Below, piece by piece: positions 19,190 to 31,745 of a stretch of DNA of 64,000 bases (positions are counted from its first letter, which is position 1; every line of letters begins with the position of its first letter). This stretch comes from Polytrichum commune (taxonomy: Eukaryota; Streptophyta; Polytrichopsida; Polytrichales; Polytrichaceae). Below the pieces are notes generated by a model. The model was not told the origin of the DNA. It worked only from the letters and a program-made list of their open reading frames with translations, and did not search any database. The translations under genes and the position numbers were made by a program. Where the stretch lies: the NCBI GenBank assembly GCA_950295325.1, contig OX485805.1, forward strand, positions 31,731,501-31,795,500, written 5' to 3'.

Positions 19190-19930
19190 CCCTCTGCACC
19201 CCAGCCAGCCCACCCCTCCTCTTCGCCCCAGCCTTCCCTTTTCTTTCCCCCCTCCCTCCTCCTTAATCTGCCATATCCCCCAACCACCAACAATCCCCCA
19301 CCCCTCCTCCCAATCCCAATCCCAATCCCACTCCCACTCCCACTCACTCCTCTCACTCACTCACTCACTCACTCACTCACTCACTCACTTAATACAAATT
19401 GCTGCCACCCCGACTCACCCTCCACTCTCCTTGGTTCTTTTCCCCGAACTTCAAAATCCTGCCTCTCACAAACTCCGACTTCACAGCAGTCAGGGGCTAA
19501 CCCGGGCACCGACACACCTCCAACACAACGTCGCCTCCCAAATTGGCTACGGAGCCCTCCCAAAGCCCCCTTGCTCGCAATCCGAGCTGGAGAAGTAGCA
19601 ACAGAAGGCACAGGTTGCAGAGGTAGGAGAAGGAGAGGAAGGAGAGGAGGAAGAAGACGAAATGCTGAGCTCAGCTGGTGTGGAATGCAGCTGTGCTGGC
19701 TGTGGGGGAGCACGGGACACAGGTGAGGGCTGGCAGAGATGCGATTTCGATGATTTGTGAGGGAAGTGTGTGAGTGCGCGTGTGCGTGCGATTGAGGAGC
19801 CCGGGGGGGACCGCGAGAGTAACTTAGTTGTTTGGGAGGCTCAAAGACGCGAGAGATCGCGAACGAGAAGAGAGAGACCAAGGGGAGGAGGAGTCCTCAC
19901 TCCTGAAGCTGCGTAGCAGCTTGTCACCTG
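19190..19930 (-). promoter_or_regulatory. GC-rich 5' leader / proximal promoter of the BSK gene
   Basis: The stretch just upstream of the BSK ATG is much richer in G+C than its surroundings. It holds a pyrimidine-rich block and a CTCA microsatellite (about 19347-19389, plus strand), read as GAGT repeats in the transcript sense. Long open frames on both strands here are low-complexity and overlap one another, so I treat them as leader or promoter sequence, not genes. The transcription start cannot be fixed from sequence. Confidence 0.5.
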
Positions 19931-19937
19931 TTGTCGA

Positions 19938-20575
19938 TCTATCTATCAATGGTATAGATACTCACCCTCGCCAGTGGTCACATCTACCCATTACGTACAT
20001 ACTGGACAATGGAAGAGAGACGAAACGGAGAGAGATTGCGAGAGCGAAGAAACTCACTGATGCAGCCCATCACCTCGTGTCCAAGTATCTACTCCATCTC
20101 TAGATTCCCAAACGTCATGAGTAGTCACATCTACTCCCGTAGTAGATACTGGACAGTAGCGGGAGAGGAGAGCGAGACGAAGCGAGGTTGCGAGGGTGGT
20201 GAGAGAGAGAGGAGAGACACACACAAGCGTCCTGAAGCAGCTCATTCCCACTGTCCTGTTATCTACCAAATACGTAGATGTGTTACTTTCACAAAGGGGT
20301 ACAATCTATAGTTTTTCTAGATACTGGACACAGGTGGCGGAGAGTCAGACACAGGCAGCGGTCATCGTGAGGCAGCTCATCACCCGTGTCCTAATATTTA
20401 GGAATAGTGTAGATGTGCCACGTTCACCAGTGTTTCCATCTCCTTAGTTCCTAGATACTGGACAGAGATGGGAGAGCACCACTACTGTCCCCCGTATCTA
20501 GGACTCTGGTAGATGTATTTCACTTACGAATAGTGTTGTCTACTTAATACGTAGATACTGAACAGAAGTGATGAG
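19938..20575. repeat. Degenerate tandem repeats upstream of BSK
   Basis: The core TACTGGACA (last copy TACTGAACA) recurs at 20000, 20147, 20322, 20456 and 20556, with spacings of 147, 175, 134 and 100 bp. Each is preceded by short palindromic TAGAT/ATCTA-type sequence and followed by purine-rich sequence; a CAGCTCATCACCCGTGTCC-like segment lies between several of them. Copies are strongly diverged. This is either an old minisatellite or a cluster of regulatory-type repeats in the distal BSK promoter. Confidence 0.6.
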
Positions 20576-20763
20576 CTGACCCCACACGTGCTGCGTTCCA
20601 ACCTCCCTGTCTGGGCTGAGCAGGTCGGTAGGTAGGTCGGTCGGAAGGCGGGCTGTTGTTTGCGACCTCCCTCCGCTGCCCGCTGCCCGATCCAACCTTT
20701 TGCAGCGGCTTGTTAATAAAGAAGCTTTATTTGGGGCAGTAGGTACACCCCCACACAATTAAC

Positions 20764-21089
20764 CTAAGGGCCGCGTCAAACATGAGACTGAGGGCCCGTG
20801 ACCATTGCATTCTAAGATCTCTTATTGACCGGAAAGGCCGCCGAGACCGTCCAAGTTCACTTCACTCTACAAGGTGAAAGGCCTACGCGTCCAAAGAAAT
20901 TATCGTGAATGAGAGGTCTACATGGATTCTTACATGATAGACTATGAATAATGTTTCATGGTTCACCGGAATATTGAGAGGTAGGTCTGACACGAATTTC
21001 AGGAAACTATGTCAATGGTACAGCCTTTGGATGAGAGATTAAGGGCCTTCAAAATTACACGGTCGCGGCCCTTGGTACATGTGTGAAGT
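20764..21089. mobile_element. Family C element (PIF/Harbinger-like MITE)
   Basis: Left end TAA|GGGCCGCGTCAAACATGAG and right end CATGTGTGAAGTGGCCC|TAA are inverted and bordered by TAA on both sides. GAGGGCCCGTGACCATTG and TTCATGGTTCACCGG are shared with other family C copies. Confidence 0.7.
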
Positions 21090-21205
21090 GGCCCTAAGGG
21101 TGGGTTTACACTAGGGTCCAAGACCAAAGAAACTCAAAATTTGAGTGGCATTATTGGTCGAGAGCAAAATTTTGGGCCCGAGGAGTTTACACTAGGGTCC
21201 GATAG
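21087..21205. mobile_element. Family K end, abutting family C
   Basis: TAAGGGTGGGTTTACACTAG starts at 21087, sharing TAA with the family C element next to it. GTTTACACTAGGGTCC occurs twice in direct orientation (about 21106 and 21187). Related ends are at 34107, 43556 and, inverted, at 44664-44690. Confidence 0.5.
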
Positions 21206-24200
21206 TTAACATATCTAGGAGGGATTTTGTGATCGTCCAGAGAGAAAGAGAATCCCCCAGTTGACCTCTTATAACATTGACAATTGGACTCTAAATTTAA
21301 GCTTAGAGTGGCAATTTGAGTAATGCATGTAAATTGTTAGTCAAATGAGACTATTCCCAGTCCAATGCAATAGCCCAATTTTGTTTGTGGGTTGAAAATC
21401 CTCACACTAAAGCCACGCGTTTCATGCTCCCCAATTTTGGGCACATTTAACTCCACAAATTGCTTTGAATAGAACCGAAAATTGCCTCGTTGAGTCAACA
21501 ATCACAAATTGCACATACTATCATTTTAAGTTTCAAGATCAAAGTTGAGATGCAAAAACTTATAGGAGGTCAAAGTCAATATTTTTTTATTCTATATAAG
21601 TGATCATGCAAGTCCTCTCAATTATACGTACTATTGAACCTATAATGATATCTATATTTGAGCACATTGTTGAAATACCATCGTGACCCATGTCTTGACT
21701 ATATTTGGTGTTTCCTCTCGACTATAAACCTTGCAATATTGGTCATTCAAACATAGACTCTCATGGTTAAACCTCCACGTATAGATTGATGATGCCCAAC
21801 CAAAAGAGACAAGGAAGAATAACTCCCAACTTCAAGGATTGACATGAATTGTTGGTGTTTGTTCATTAACAAAACAATTATTATCAAGTATAGCGAACGC
21901 TGTTGTTGTCCTATTTCCTCCTAAAAGCAAGCTCTAGGCTTGCACACGATGCCTAGTTTGTCGAGACCCACCGCCAAACCTCTACACATAGTTCTAAGTC
22001 CAACAAAAATAGGAGAAGTATAACTTCCATCTTTGAGGATCAACATGCATTATTGGTGTTTATTTGATGGATAGAATGATTAATCAAGTACCAAGAATAC
22101 CATCGTTCTTGGATGCATAGTGTGACGTATCTCCCTCCAATGGTAAGCCTTTGGGTTTCCAACATGCATATTTAGGTTGCCTAATCCACTCAAAATCCCC
22201 ATCAATAGTTGTGTAAATTTGTATGACCAGGTGGATCCACTACAAGAATAATTTTGGTTCCTTACCATTGGTTTTCTTTCACTAGATGGGTATGAAATCT
22301 ATGGATATGGATTGAATTTATTTATTTTTGGTTATTGTAGATCATAAAATAAGTAAGTGGAGAGAATCGTGATTCCTATAGTGATCAAACTCATGCCACT
22401 TTGGCGACACTAGACTAACATAAGCATGCACTTGCAGAAAAATTGCACCTTTCTCACCCAACCAAAAAAATAAGGCAAGGACTTCATGTCCTCCCATGCT
22501 CATTGACTTACATTACAAGTGTTTATTCATCATATAGGTTGCCTAAACAAGTATTGTGAATACCATGTTTATTTGAATGCATGATGTCCCATTTTCCTCT
22601 TAAAAGCAAGAATTTTTATTTGCACATGGTTAATTGGGTGCCTAGTTCCAAGAACAAATGTGTAGGCTACATGTTGTTAGGCAAACACCCCTTAATTGGA
22701 TACCGTTCTTATTAAGACACCAATATTTGAGCGGTAAGGTAGTCAATCCATTCATGACCAACTAAAAAATTTAATGTATATGCAGTTGAAGGTATGATAA
22801 GAGAAAACATACCCCATGTAGAGAAATAGAAGAAGTAGCAATTGACCATTTTTTTTTTCAAAATGTTTTTTGTGATAACCATATTACTATGAATTTCTAA
22901 AAGCATATTCTCTTCAACCTATACTCATGATGTAGGCTACCTTTTTCCTTATCCTCGATTGGTTACAAAACCAAGAATGCTTGATTCCCGTAATCGATAA
23001 TTATGGCACCTAAATAAGCTTGTAATCTATACCTGGTTGTCAACTTAGCCACATCAATCATTTGGCTAATGTTGGATTTTGACCATGACATGTCAACACT
23101 CCTTAGAGATTGTTGTTGTGTTGCACGGAAATAGGTTGGCCTAAGCTGCAAAAATGGGGCGGTGGTTAGGAATGAGTCATCTACCTATATGGTTTGATGT
23201 GGCTCCAAGAAAAGACACCAAGAAGACATGTGTTGGAGAGATATTAGATTGCATGTTCAAAGTATGTTAGTCATTCTAAACTCGAAAGTTAACATCATTT
23301 CGGGGACAATTGTATGACCATTTAATGAGGACGAGAATTTCCACTTTGTTAATGAATAAGATGTTCACATGAGCTCCAAAAAATATGAGAAAAGTGGCTC
23401 CAACCTCAATTTGAAAATATGTTGAATGTTTTTTTGAATCCAATGGTGAACGAGCATGGCTCTGAGTAATGTGCAACTCATACGTGTCCTAATTTATATA
23501 GCGTGATGTTAGAGAACGACTCTAGAGTAGATGATGCTAAATTTGTCACTTTAAGCATTGAGCATATATAATAGTATTGCATTTTGAGAAATCTATTGTT
23601 GCAATTGACATAAATTCCAATGCAACCAAATATGTCTTATTTGAATTCAACAAGTGAAAGTTATTAGGGTCCAAAGATTTATTGATAGATGATCCAAAAC
23701 CTACATAGGAGCTTAATGTTAAGGTGGTGAACATTCTCATAATCAATATGTAAGGTAGCCAACCCAATCCTGATGTGTTAAGCAATCTAACAATTCACAA
23801 TTTAGGTATGATTAAAGAAAACATTTTCCATATAGAAAATTCAAAATAAGAAGCTTTTTCTTTTTCTTTTTCTTTATTGCAATAGCCAAATTATTATGAA
23901 TTTTCTAAGTGGATATTCTTATGTAAATTAGGCTACCCTCTTTCCAATCACAAATCAAAGAACACTTGATTCCCATATTCAATAATTGTGGCACCTAAAC
24001 ATGCTTGCAATCTAAACATAGTTATCAACTTTCCCATAACATTTGGCTAAGTTGGATTTCGACCACGACATGTCTGAAATGATCCAAGATTGATATAATG
24101 CTACATAGAAATAGGTTGGCCTGAGCTACAAAATTGGGGTGGTGGTCTGGAATGGGTTGACCACCTTACTTATTTGGGCAAATTTTCCAACGTATTGGTT

Positions 24201-24229
24201 TTGGCACTATCTCCCTTAGGGTAGATGTA
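21206..24229. other. Intergenic transposon remnants
   Basis: Holds a partial forward family D copy (about 21590-21790) and a reverse copy (about 23190-23420) among unassigned AT-rich sequence. Two blocks near 22.7-23.16 and 23.6-24.15 kb are diverged direct repeats of each other (both contain AGGCTACCT...TTCC and AGAATGCTTGATTCCCGT-like text). Confidence 0.45.
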
Positions 24230-24670
24230 AATAATTTGATTATTTGTCTTAATCAAACATCTACATTTGAGTGGTATGTGGTATGGTGTGGTTCCAAGAA
24301 CGAATAATTTTTAAAACATGTGTTTTCTTGGCGTTGACATGATTGGCCTTCTGACCTTAACATTTTATTATCAAAAAAATGTTTGAAAGAAATTAGAATG
24401 AATGCTCAAGATATAATTACCACTTTAGGTTCAATAATCACCATAATCAAGACACACCTCTACGACCATTTTATGAGCACAAGAATCTTCATTTTGATAA
24501 AGAATACGATATTCATATGAGCTCCAAACACTACGAGAAAAGTGGCAAATAACCATCTCATGCTTGTCGCATCTTTTTATATCCTAGGAGGGGGAAGTGG
24601 GCTAGGAGAAGTGGGCTACTCCCGCGGGGAAGGGGGGGGGGGTAGCCATTTAAGACTAATCTATTTAATC
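24230..24670 (-). mobile_element. Family D element, reverse copy
   Basis: Contains the reverse of the family landmarks: CGACCATTTTATGAGCACAA, TTCATATGAGCTCCAAACA, GTAGCCATTTAAGACTAATC. A poly-G run of 11 (24632-24642) interrupts its outer end. Confidence 0.6.
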
Positions 24671-26889
24671 CAAAACTTCAAAGGTCATTGTGCTTTGAGC
24701 TTGAGTTGTTTTCCCACATTGAGCTCGCCCATCAAAGGATGGCTTTCAATGTTGTTTTCACATGGTTTGTCTCATTGGATAGATAATGATATCGCTCTCT
24801 CTACTCTTTATGCTTTGTATGACAACACCCAATGAGTACCTAATAGGATGTGGGACATGATGCTAGTGATGACAATTATGGGTCATCAAAATCCACGTGA
24901 GCCGGATCCAACCCAACAATTCAAACGATTTTTTTGGATGCAAACTTAGTAGATACCTTGAGTAATTGTACCGGTCAAAAATATGGTGATGGGTAGGTTT
25001 GACACGAATTAATTCAAAAGTTGAGCAAAGTGCCATGTGTTACTAGTCTATTAGTTAAACCATCTATAAAAAAAATCGTGTGTCACCTCATAAAACTACC
25101 ATGTTGGTACCAAAGTGCTGAACATGTTTATCATCTATGGTAAGCAGGTACAACACAAATCATTTCAAATTTTTATTTTATTTTTATAAATGTTGATTTT
25201 TATCAATTGAAATCTCTACAAATATTCATGATGTATCATCTCATAAAACTAGCCTTTGACATCAAATTGTTGAATGTGCTAACCACCTATGACATGCATT
25301 GGGTCATAATAACTTGAAGTGGGTACAAGACCAAAGAAACTTCGAAACTCAACAATCTTATTGGTTAAATTCAACACAAAAATTGACCCAAACAATTTAC
25401 ATTAGGGTCCACATCTAGAGTATGAAAGCACGGTGGTAGACATTTGATAACCAAACGGCACTTAGGCTTTCTTGTCCAATCATGATGCCATTAAGCTAGA
25501 AGTGCTCAAGTGTATGCCAACACTTCTACTTTGCATTCTAGGGTGCAGTTTTGAAATGTACATTGAGGTCCACAACAAGCATCCTTAAAAGTAGAAGTGC
25601 TTGCAATGGACACTTTAAGCACACGAGACCCTTAACATGTTCACAAACATTTACAATAACTTTCCTATCAAAAAAATAAAACATTAAAACATTAAAAACT
25701 ATATAGGGTATAAATATATACAAGGTAACTGCAATTGAGTTCATGAAATTCCAATATCATGATTTGAATTTGAGGCCAAAGGTTTATTTGTGATCTAAAA
25801 TGGTTACAAATTTGCCTATCGCCCAAAAACAAAGATACAAAGAAAGAACACTATATTCGGTAATTGGAGATTTTTTCATGATTTTGAGACTACTTAAGGA
25901 CATGGTTTTCAAATAAAAAACAAGAAAAAAACACATATATATTCAATGTAACTTATTATATTGATTTGCGTGGACAACACTAACCAAATTGGCACAAATA
26001 CATGTCATCACAATGAGAAATCGGACCTGATATTAAACCATTTGCATTTATTTTGAGATTCTCCAAAGTCTCCGATTAACGAATATAGTGATAGATACAA
26101 AGAAATGTTGAGCGTTGAGTTTTTTGTCTCTCTCAACCGTTAAGTTGCATGCTTTATCATAAGTATAACAACATTAGTATTAATTTTGAAGCACACAATT
26201 CTCCACATTTTGAGATTCAAAATAGGTGTCAATTTTAGATCAACTAGAATTTCGGGCTCTACTATCAAGTCAATGTAATTTGACCCATTGCAGCACATCC
26301 ACACCAATGATCATAGATGGTTCGGACACTTTAAACATCTGATTGTTTATAACACCTACCAAGGGGGAGGACAAATTTGGGAAAGGGAGGACGAAAACAT
26401 CAATTACTATTGTTGAACATGTACAATATTATCTTATGCTAAAATGAGCCCTAATTCATTTAGTGATCTTAAATTGGGATGAACCAACAATCAACCTATA
26501 GGGGCAAATTTGTAATTAATATCCCCCATGTGGTAAGTGTTAGTAGTGTCAAACCAACTTTAGACACGTTGGATGGAAGGATCAAGGATGGATACATTAT
26601 GCTCTTCTTCATACTTTTTTTTTTTGGGGGGGGGGGTGGCCTTGCCCAGCTACCCAACGGCCACTCGGTTTGACTAGTTAAGCTACAAATGTATCATGTA
26701 CGGGATGGACCACCGGTGTCTCCCTAAATTGCTCTTATTACACATGTTTTGAGGAGTTGGGGGAGGAGACTTGTGGAGACTTATAGGCATTCTCTCACTT
26801 AGCTTAGCTTAGATTTTCTTCATCAACCAAGAAGAACTTTGGCATGCTTTAACTCTTGACACTTTGGCCTTTCAAGGTGGGACCACTTA
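24671..26889. other. Intergenic, no gene recognised
   Basis: AT-rich. The segment about 25310-25420 carries family K-like text (GACCAAAGAAACTTC, TTTACATTAGGGTCC). At 26615-26636 eleven T are followed by eleven G. Confidence 0.45.
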
Positions 26890-27265
26890 AGGTAGGAAAA
26901 ACGCCTATTGTGAACACTTTGAGCACTATGGTCCTTTACCTAACCCGTACATATTATCCAATATTTTACTTGGATTGACAATTATGTTGTAAGCGTAATG
27001 ATATTAAGATCACATGAATCGAAGCATATCTAAGTTTTATAAAATTGTTCAAAGTCACAAATCTCAGTTGACACATCATGGTCCTCCCAAAGTGGATCAT
27101 GTTGATTGTTGACATTTCGTCTCTCTCAACCAATGAGTGTGTTTTTAGTCCTTCGAATAATATTATTGGTGTTCATGTCGAAGTATATAGTTGCCTACTT
27201 TGAGGGAAAAGTAGGTGTTAGAATTGGGGTCAATAATGAAAAAGGGCACTTCTACCTTATATGCG
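26890..27265. repeat. Dispersed repeat J, copy 1
   Basis: Shares a colinear stretch of about 350 bp with 58180-58530: ACTTTGAGCACTATGGTC, then CACATGAATCGAAGCATAT, then CCCAAAGTGGATCATGTTG, then CTCTCAACCAATGAG, then GTAGGTGTTAGAATTGG. Ends not defined; no coding frame. Confidence 0.6.
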
Positions 27266-29396
27266 TTTACAAGACACTCAATCTCGTCAATTTTGATGGA
27301 ACAAATGGTATTTCATTAGGGTTGAGCCTTGATTTTCTTGCCATGGATTTTAAGAGGTTGGATTGGTTATGAGGATAAGAGCATGATGAACATTTGAAAC
27401 ATTACAATATATGCATCTATGAATCATTTTAAGTAATTGAGATGTCTCCGATCATTAGAATGGTTTCATTCATGTTGGGTCTTGTTAGCAATTGGAAGGG
27501 AATTCCCACGCATCTTGGCGTGGATTGTTTGGAGTTACCACATGAACGAGCTAAGAATTTTCAAAGTGTTTCATATGGGTGTATTCCAAGATTGACCCTA
27601 GACTCTCATATATTTTCATGTTATGATAGTGTACATCTTTGTGATCATATTTGAGTTGATCAAAATGCAATGTTTACATTTGGATCAAGGGTGCTTTTGG
27701 GTATTTTCTACCATATCAAGGTTTGCAATCAACTTTCACACGATATTTTGTGGAGGTGGTCACGATCTCAATATTTTGAAATACGACTTTGATTATGTTA
27801 ACATGTCCGATACATGAATCACAACCATTTTTTGCCTTGGTGGTAGGTAGAGGTGTCATCACATGATTGAATTGAACTTGAGCAAGGAGGTCCCTCATAA
27901 CCATCTTGTCCCCCCCCCCCCCCCGCCATCACCATGACCATTTATCTCCATGATCAAATGGTTCAAAAGGGAGGGCAGACAATTGTTTATGTCTAGTAAT
28001 CTTCCTTCATAACATTACTCTATGCTAGGGTGTTGCACCATGGCACCAAGAATTTGGGAGCATCATGTCCCATTTATGCTCATTCATCATTGCGAAATGA
28101 ATAATATTCAACATGAATGATGGTGAATTTTGCAAGAGCAATCCGGTAGTTGGAATTATGTCACCAAATAGTAACTCAAAATTCAATCTATTTTATGTTC
28201 CATCCTACCATGTGGGGGTTTGGCACCAGCTTAGTAGGTCACAATAGCTATGAGACAACTAGGCCGAGAATCTCCCCCTATGGATGTTGGGCCAAATACT
28301 CAACATAATGGAATCCCTCCCCCTTTAGAAAGGGAGTTCATCCCCTAGGTTGTGAAATGCTATGTTTGGTCTTCCGGGACCTCAAGGGTTACCTATTTCG
28401 TAGTTATTAGGTTTTTTTTAAATAAAATAAGATTGAAAATCAAAAACATATTATCTCATTGACGTGATCTAGGTTATCATATACAAAATGCACATGTACT
28501 TCATTCTTGTACAAAACCATGTATTCACTTGTATGTACTTCACATACTTGGATTGCATTTAACTACATATTTGAGGTTCTTTTAATGAAATATAATAGGA
28601 ATTGAAAGAGATGACTTTGGTGGTGGCACCATTGTGGATCGTATTGTTGCTTTACCAAAAATCGGTCTACTTACATGTATAATCGTGAAACGATGTCACA
28701 TAAACTACAAGGCCCTTGTCTAATAATGTGTCCTTCCAAGGTGAACACTTTGAATGGTTGTGTAGGTGAGCCAACCCATCTTTGGACTACTTTGGCCTTC
28801 AACCTTATGTTCAAACCACCCTTGTGCAAGCAAAATATGACGTGTGAACCATTGAACATATGAAATGAAATTGAATGTGCAAAAATATCAAGCAAGATAC
28901 AAAATGGTTGGAGAGAGAGAGAGACTTGCAACTTCTTCCTTGCAATCTAGATCAAACATTTGTCCTTCAAGCACAAGCTAACTACACATGCACACCGAAT
29001 ATGGATGAGAAGGTGATGAATTAACAAAATTCAAAATTGGTACACAATTGATCCGAGTGCTAAAAACGGACATGGAAGCCATTTTATTGTTTGTTAGCTT
29101 GATGTTTGTTAGAATTGACCCAAGTATGAACTTCATTAGGGCTTCACACAACAATCATTGCATGCGATAGCTCTACAATGCAACCAAGCATGATAAGAAG
29201 AGAGCACCCATATTACCTTCGATTCCAAAGCTCTTTATCCGGTCTTTCTTAGTTTCTACCCAAATCGACTTGTTTCTTTCCTCGTATAAACCTAGATATG
29301 AGACAAAACCCATAACAAAAAGAGGGAAGAGTCGCGAAAGAGTGACATGATCTACTTGGAATACAAGATATACCGTACATGATACATAGTGCAAAC
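27266..29396. other. Intergenic, no gene recognised
   Basis: Non-coding with a poly-C run of 15 (27910-27924). No structure beyond single-copy AT-rich sequence was recognised. Confidence 0.45.
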
Positions 29397-29553
29397 ATGT
29401 ATATGTAGGCTAGGGATTCACGGTCTCTACATAAACTCATCCATTGTGAAGGTTAAAACATAGCGAAGTATTTAGACGTGGAAAGAATGGTTTTTGCCCC
29501 TTCATCTATGATGGATGAGTTTACATAGATGCATGACTCCCAAGATGTATACG
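29397..29553. mobile_element. Mutator-type MITE, copy 2 (short)
   Basis: Inverted ends CTACATAAACTCATCC and GGATGAGTTTACATAG have the outer tags GGCTAGGGATT and ACTCCCAAG in the same places as copy 1. The 9-bp flanks ATGTATATG (29397) and ATGTATACG (29545) differ at one base. Internal part only about 60 bp. Confidence 0.8.
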
Positions 29554-29827
29554 TAACTTGTATACAAAATGTTTGGAAAACAATCCAACATATGCAAAGT
29601 TTCCCATTGACCCATATATATATTTACCACAACAATGCTCAACAACCTATAAGCTCAAAACAAAACCATGAATTGTGGCTACCACATGCTTACTTATTGA
29701 ATGTATATTTGACACCTATAATAGTTCTTGCTTGAGGTTCGATTTCATAAATTAGAGCCTCTTTCATGAGGGGTTGTGACCATAGATCCGCAGTGTAGGA
29801 CATGTAGGACAATATATGAGTTAAGCT

Positions 29828-30513
29828 TTACATTAGACCTTCGAGACCTAAGGGACCAAAGAAATTTCATTGAATGTGAAAACTACACAACATCCTACAT
29901 AGCAACAAGTGGATAATATCTAATGATCTATTGGGTATCGTGTCAAGGCCATCAACAAGGGTGGTCTAACAAAAAACTAGAGGTTGTGGCAGTCAATTAA
30001 ATTGCCATTAGCTCCTAGATATATCATATTGCCAAGATGGGGATCCAAACTTCAACCTATGTTGTAGTCGCTCAACATAGCCTCTCGACTTTCACTTACA
30101 CTAAGCTTGAGAGCCCGTCAATTCCAAAATTGAATTTCTAATTGCCATTAGCTCCTAGATATATCATGTTGCCAAGACGGGGACCCAAACTTTGAACATA
30201 TGTTGCAGTCCCTCAACATAGCCTCTCGACTTTCACTTTACACTAAGCTTGAGAGCCCGTCGATTTCAAGATTGAATTTCAAATTGCCATTAGCTCCTAG
30301 ATACATCATATTGCCAAGGCGGGGACCCGAACTTGAACATATGTTGCAGTCCCTCAACATAGCCCCTCGACTTTCACTTTACACCAAGCTTGAGAGCCCG
30401 TCAATTCCAAGTTGAATTTCTAGTTCCCATGCTACGGCCTTGGGATGATTTAGAGAAGGCCCTTAGATCTTCGTGGTCACGGCTCTTGGTCTATGTGTAG
30501 AGCAGCCCTAAGT
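29828..30513. mobile_element. Family C-related element carrying a triplicated internal block
   Basis: Left end TAA|GCTTTACATTAGACC and right end TAGAGCAGCCC|TAA are bordered by TAA. TCACGGCTCTTGGTCTATG near the right end matches family C. The internal block is the 141-bp triplet described separately. A single-block relative is at 36216-36663. Confidence 0.6.
30000..30425. repeat. 141-bp tandem triplication
   Basis: ATTGCCATTAGCTCCTAGAT starts at 30001, 30141 and 30283, giving units of 140 and 142 bp. Units are highly similar (CCAAGACGGGGACCC, CCTCAACATAGC, AAGCTTGAGAGCCCGTC). The relative at 36.4-36.57 kb has one diverged unit. Confidence 0.9.
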
Positions 30514-30800
30514 AATTAGCTTACAACACAATTAAGTCATGGCGTCCTCTTAATGTGCATTTGAAGCAATCGACCCATCCCTAAAGGAGCGGGAATCTAC
30601 AAGTGGTGCGGATTTCAGCACTTTTCTGACAATCTTGAGAATGAGAGAGAAGCATGTTTACAGGTCCTGACAATTTAAGGGGACGGAGTGGGTCACCCAC
30701 TTATTCTTGAAGCCTGCTTAATTAACCAACTAATTATATATTAATCATAAAACAAAATTTAAAAATACATTGCATGCAATTTGAAGTTAAACCCTCCTAA

Positions 30801-31298
30801 GGGCCACTTCACACACGAGCCAAGAGCCGTGATCATGAAATTGTGAAAGCCCAAAAGAAAGTGCTCAAAGACCATCCAAACACACCTCCGAAATCATGTA
30901 GTGTGGTCACGGACCCTCAAGTGTAGTGTGAAGCCATATGTGATTAGGCCCTCAATCAAATGCTATTTCAATGAATTTCTATTCATGCGGGTCTTCACAC
31001 GTGATAGAATAGAATAAACCAACGGTTGTGAGCGTTTGTAGTGCCATGGTCTCCCGGTTTTGTGTTAGGTCTACCTCCAAGAGGTGGTTTTTGAAAATAA
31101 TCCAAGTGACCATGAAACATGATTCATTCAATGCCATGTAGGAAACCATGTAGACTTTACATCTACCTTGCATTCACATACTCCATTGGTCCATGAAGCA
31201 CAATGTGAAGCAAACTTGGACCAGTTACGCCTTTTCCACCAATGAGAGTGCTTGAAGTGTATTGGTCACGGGCTCTTAGCCTCATGTGTGAAGTGGCC
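30801..31298. mobile_element. Family C element, full length (about 0.5 kb)
   Basis: Left end TAA|GGGCCACTTCACACACGAG and right end CATGTGTGAAGTGGCC are inverted. The body contains CCATGTAGACTTTACATC and CACCAATGAGAGTGCTTG, as at 37.6 and 41.5 kb. Its right end runs directly into the next element. Confidence 0.8.
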
Positions 31299-31631
31299 AC
31301 TTCACACACAAGCCAAGGGATGTGACAATGTAATTGTGAGGGTCCTTGATTCTCATTCAAAGGTTGTACCACTCACATGGTTTGTCAGAATTTGCATGAG
31401 TCATGCCTCTTAGAGATAGGCTCGACGCAATTTCCAGCATGCCATGAAACATTATTTATAGTTTGCCATGTAGGAAGCCATGTAGACTTTTCACCCATGA
31501 TACTTTCTCTGGGCCCTTAGGCATTCACCTTCTAGTGTGAAGTGAACTTGGACGGTCTTGGCCTTTTTAACCAAAGAGAGATCTTAGAATGCAATGGTCG
31601 TAGGCATTCACCTTCTAGTATGAAGTGGCCA
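31295..31631. mobile_element. Second, shorter family C element joined tail to head
   Basis: It begins GGCCACTTCACACACAAGCC and ends TAGTATGAAGTGGCC. It shares the GGCC of the previous element's end with no spacer. Body landmarks (CCATGTAGACTTTTCACC) are kept but shortened. Confidence 0.65.
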
Positions 31632-31693
31632 GAAGTGCATGAGAGGCCATATCCATTCCTCCACATACACACAAAAATGATAAAAATTGGAGG

Positions 31694-31745
<52 letters not shown>

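Noticed and set aside
19381..19881. 166-codon minus-strand open frame upstream of BSK
   Set aside because: Same GC-rich low-complexity region; no motif, and the BSK start codon with its splice donor lies downstream in a different exon.
26890..27265. LTR of a retrotransposon
   Set aside because: The partner at 58.2 kb is direct but 31 kb away, has no TG...CA ends and no polymerase genes between that I could recognise.
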